Shown here: one piece after another, positions 7,019 to 7,364 of the stretch
Layout: every line of letters begins with the position of its first letter
Numbering within the stretch: the stretch's first letter is position 1
NCBI GenBank assembly: GCA_020048795.1
Contig: JAIFMA010000250.1
Location: 1 to 7,364 of the forward strand
Direction of reading: 5' to 3'
Length of the DNA: 7,364 nucleotides
Source: Rhodoferax sp.
Lineage (GTDB): Bacteria > Pseudomonadota > Gammaproteobacteria > Burkholderiales > Burkholderiaceae_C
The notes under the pieces: generated by a model
What the model saw: the letters and a program-made list of their open reading frames with translations, nothing else
Told to the model about the DNA's origin: nothing
Databases searched by the model: none
Made by a program: the position numbers and the translations under genes

Positions 7019-7174
7019 GCCGCGTGACGGTTGGCGTGCCGGACCTCCAGCGCCAAGGCCATGGCTGCGTCATCGCCCGGTTATCAGCTCACCGATGGTC
7101 TTGTCGCGCTACGCAGCGGCTTCTTTCAGCGTCCGGTAGCGCGGCTCAGACAGTGTGATCGTCAATCGGCTCAT
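7015..7174 (-). pseudogene. Ribbon-helix-helix-type antitoxin, broken by a stop codon and a frameshift
   Basis: Minus-strand ATG at 7174 opens MSRLTITLSEPRYRTLKEAA, the typical N-terminal strand and helix of a RHH DNA-binding antitoxin. An AGGGTGAG element lies just upstream as a ribosome site. A TAG at 7109-7111 interrupts codon 22. The frame then continues with RDKTIGELI, the second helix. A one-base shift in the ATAACCGGGCGA area (about 7070-7080) is needed to reach GDDAAMALALEVRHANRHAA and a TGA at 7015-7017. That stop overlaps the toxin GTG by 4 bp, the arrangement of an intact, translationally coupled antitoxin-toxin operon. It would be about 53 residues if repaired. The gene is too short and broken to look like an ordinary open frame. 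It sits 34 bp after the thiolase stop. Confidence 0.7.
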
Positions 7175-7208
7175 GGCATTCTCACCCTGATGCAAAAACA
7201 CCAATAGG

Positions 7209-7364
7209 TTAGCAAATCTCAAACACCCCGCAAGCCCCCATGCCACCGCCAATACACATGGTCACGGCCACCCGTTTGGCGCCGCGGCGTTTGCCTTCGA
7301 TCAGGGCGTGGCCGCTCAGGCGCTGGCCGCTCACACCGTAGGGGTGGCCGACGGCAATCGCGCC
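7209..7364 (-). CDS. Thiolase (acetyl-CoA C-acyltransferase), C-terminal 51 residues only
   Basis: Thiolases cleave or form beta-ketoacyl-CoA in fatty acid breakdown or polyhydroxyalkanoate and ketone metabolism. The visible end begins GAIAVGHPYGVSG, containing the active-site His of the GHP motif. It continues through GHALIEGKRRGAKRVAVTMC to CIGGGMG, whose Cys is the general acid/base, and ends 11 residues later at TAA (7209-7211). The reading frame is open to the right edge, so the 5' part lies outside. The fragment cannot separate a biosynthetic thiolase (phaA/atoB-like) from a degradative one (fadA/fadI-like), so no symbol is given. The broken antitoxin gene follows on the same strand. 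Confidence 0.93.
   Translation of the reverse strand, partial: GAIAVGHPYGVSGQRLSGHALIEGKRRGAKRVAVTMCIGGGMGACGVFEIC

Noticed and set aside
6701..7139. Several overlapping plus-strand open frames over the PIN/antitoxin region
   Set aside because: No family signature; the minus strand shows two adjacent recognisable toxin-antitoxin partners with the expected order and overlap.

Overview
The window is about 58-60% G+C by eye. Its protein families suggest a betaproteobacterium, perhaps of the Burkholderiales (Comamonadaceae-like). This placement comes from protein style only and is tentative. No rRNA, tRNA, CRISPR array, intact insertion sequence or origin was seen.

Layout. Positions 1-1763 (minus strand) hold most of a membrane-bound CHASE2-type class III nucleotide cyclase, cut by the left edge. 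A 158-bp divergent intergenic region separates it from a plus-strand gene at 1922-3745. That gene encodes a three-domain protein: serine-dependent glutaminase, then a STAS domain, then a cyclic-nucleotide-binding domain. A 247-bp convergent gap with an imperfect hairpin follows. The glycogen debranching enzyme GlgX lies on the minus strand at 3993-6281 and carries an unusual insert near its C-terminus. Positions 6282-7200 look like a gene graveyard. They hold a frameshifted plus-strand scrap of a cadherin-like/VCBS-type repeat protein, then a minus-strand toxin-antitoxin pair (ribbon-helix-helix antitoxin plus PIN toxin) in which both genes are broken. The right edge (7209-7364, minus) holds the last 51 codons of a thiolase.

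How the genes may work together. The main point of interest is the divergent pair on the left. One gene makes a cyclic nucleotide in response to an extracytoplasmic signal (CHASE2). The neighbour is an enzyme that releases ammonia and glutamate from glutamine and carries its own cyclic-nucleotide-binding domain. The simplest hypothesis is a local circuit in which the cyclase product controls glutaminase activity allosterically, without a transcription factor. This is inferred from domain content and adjacency. GlgX and the thiolase are ordinary central-metabolism genes with no visible link to the pair.
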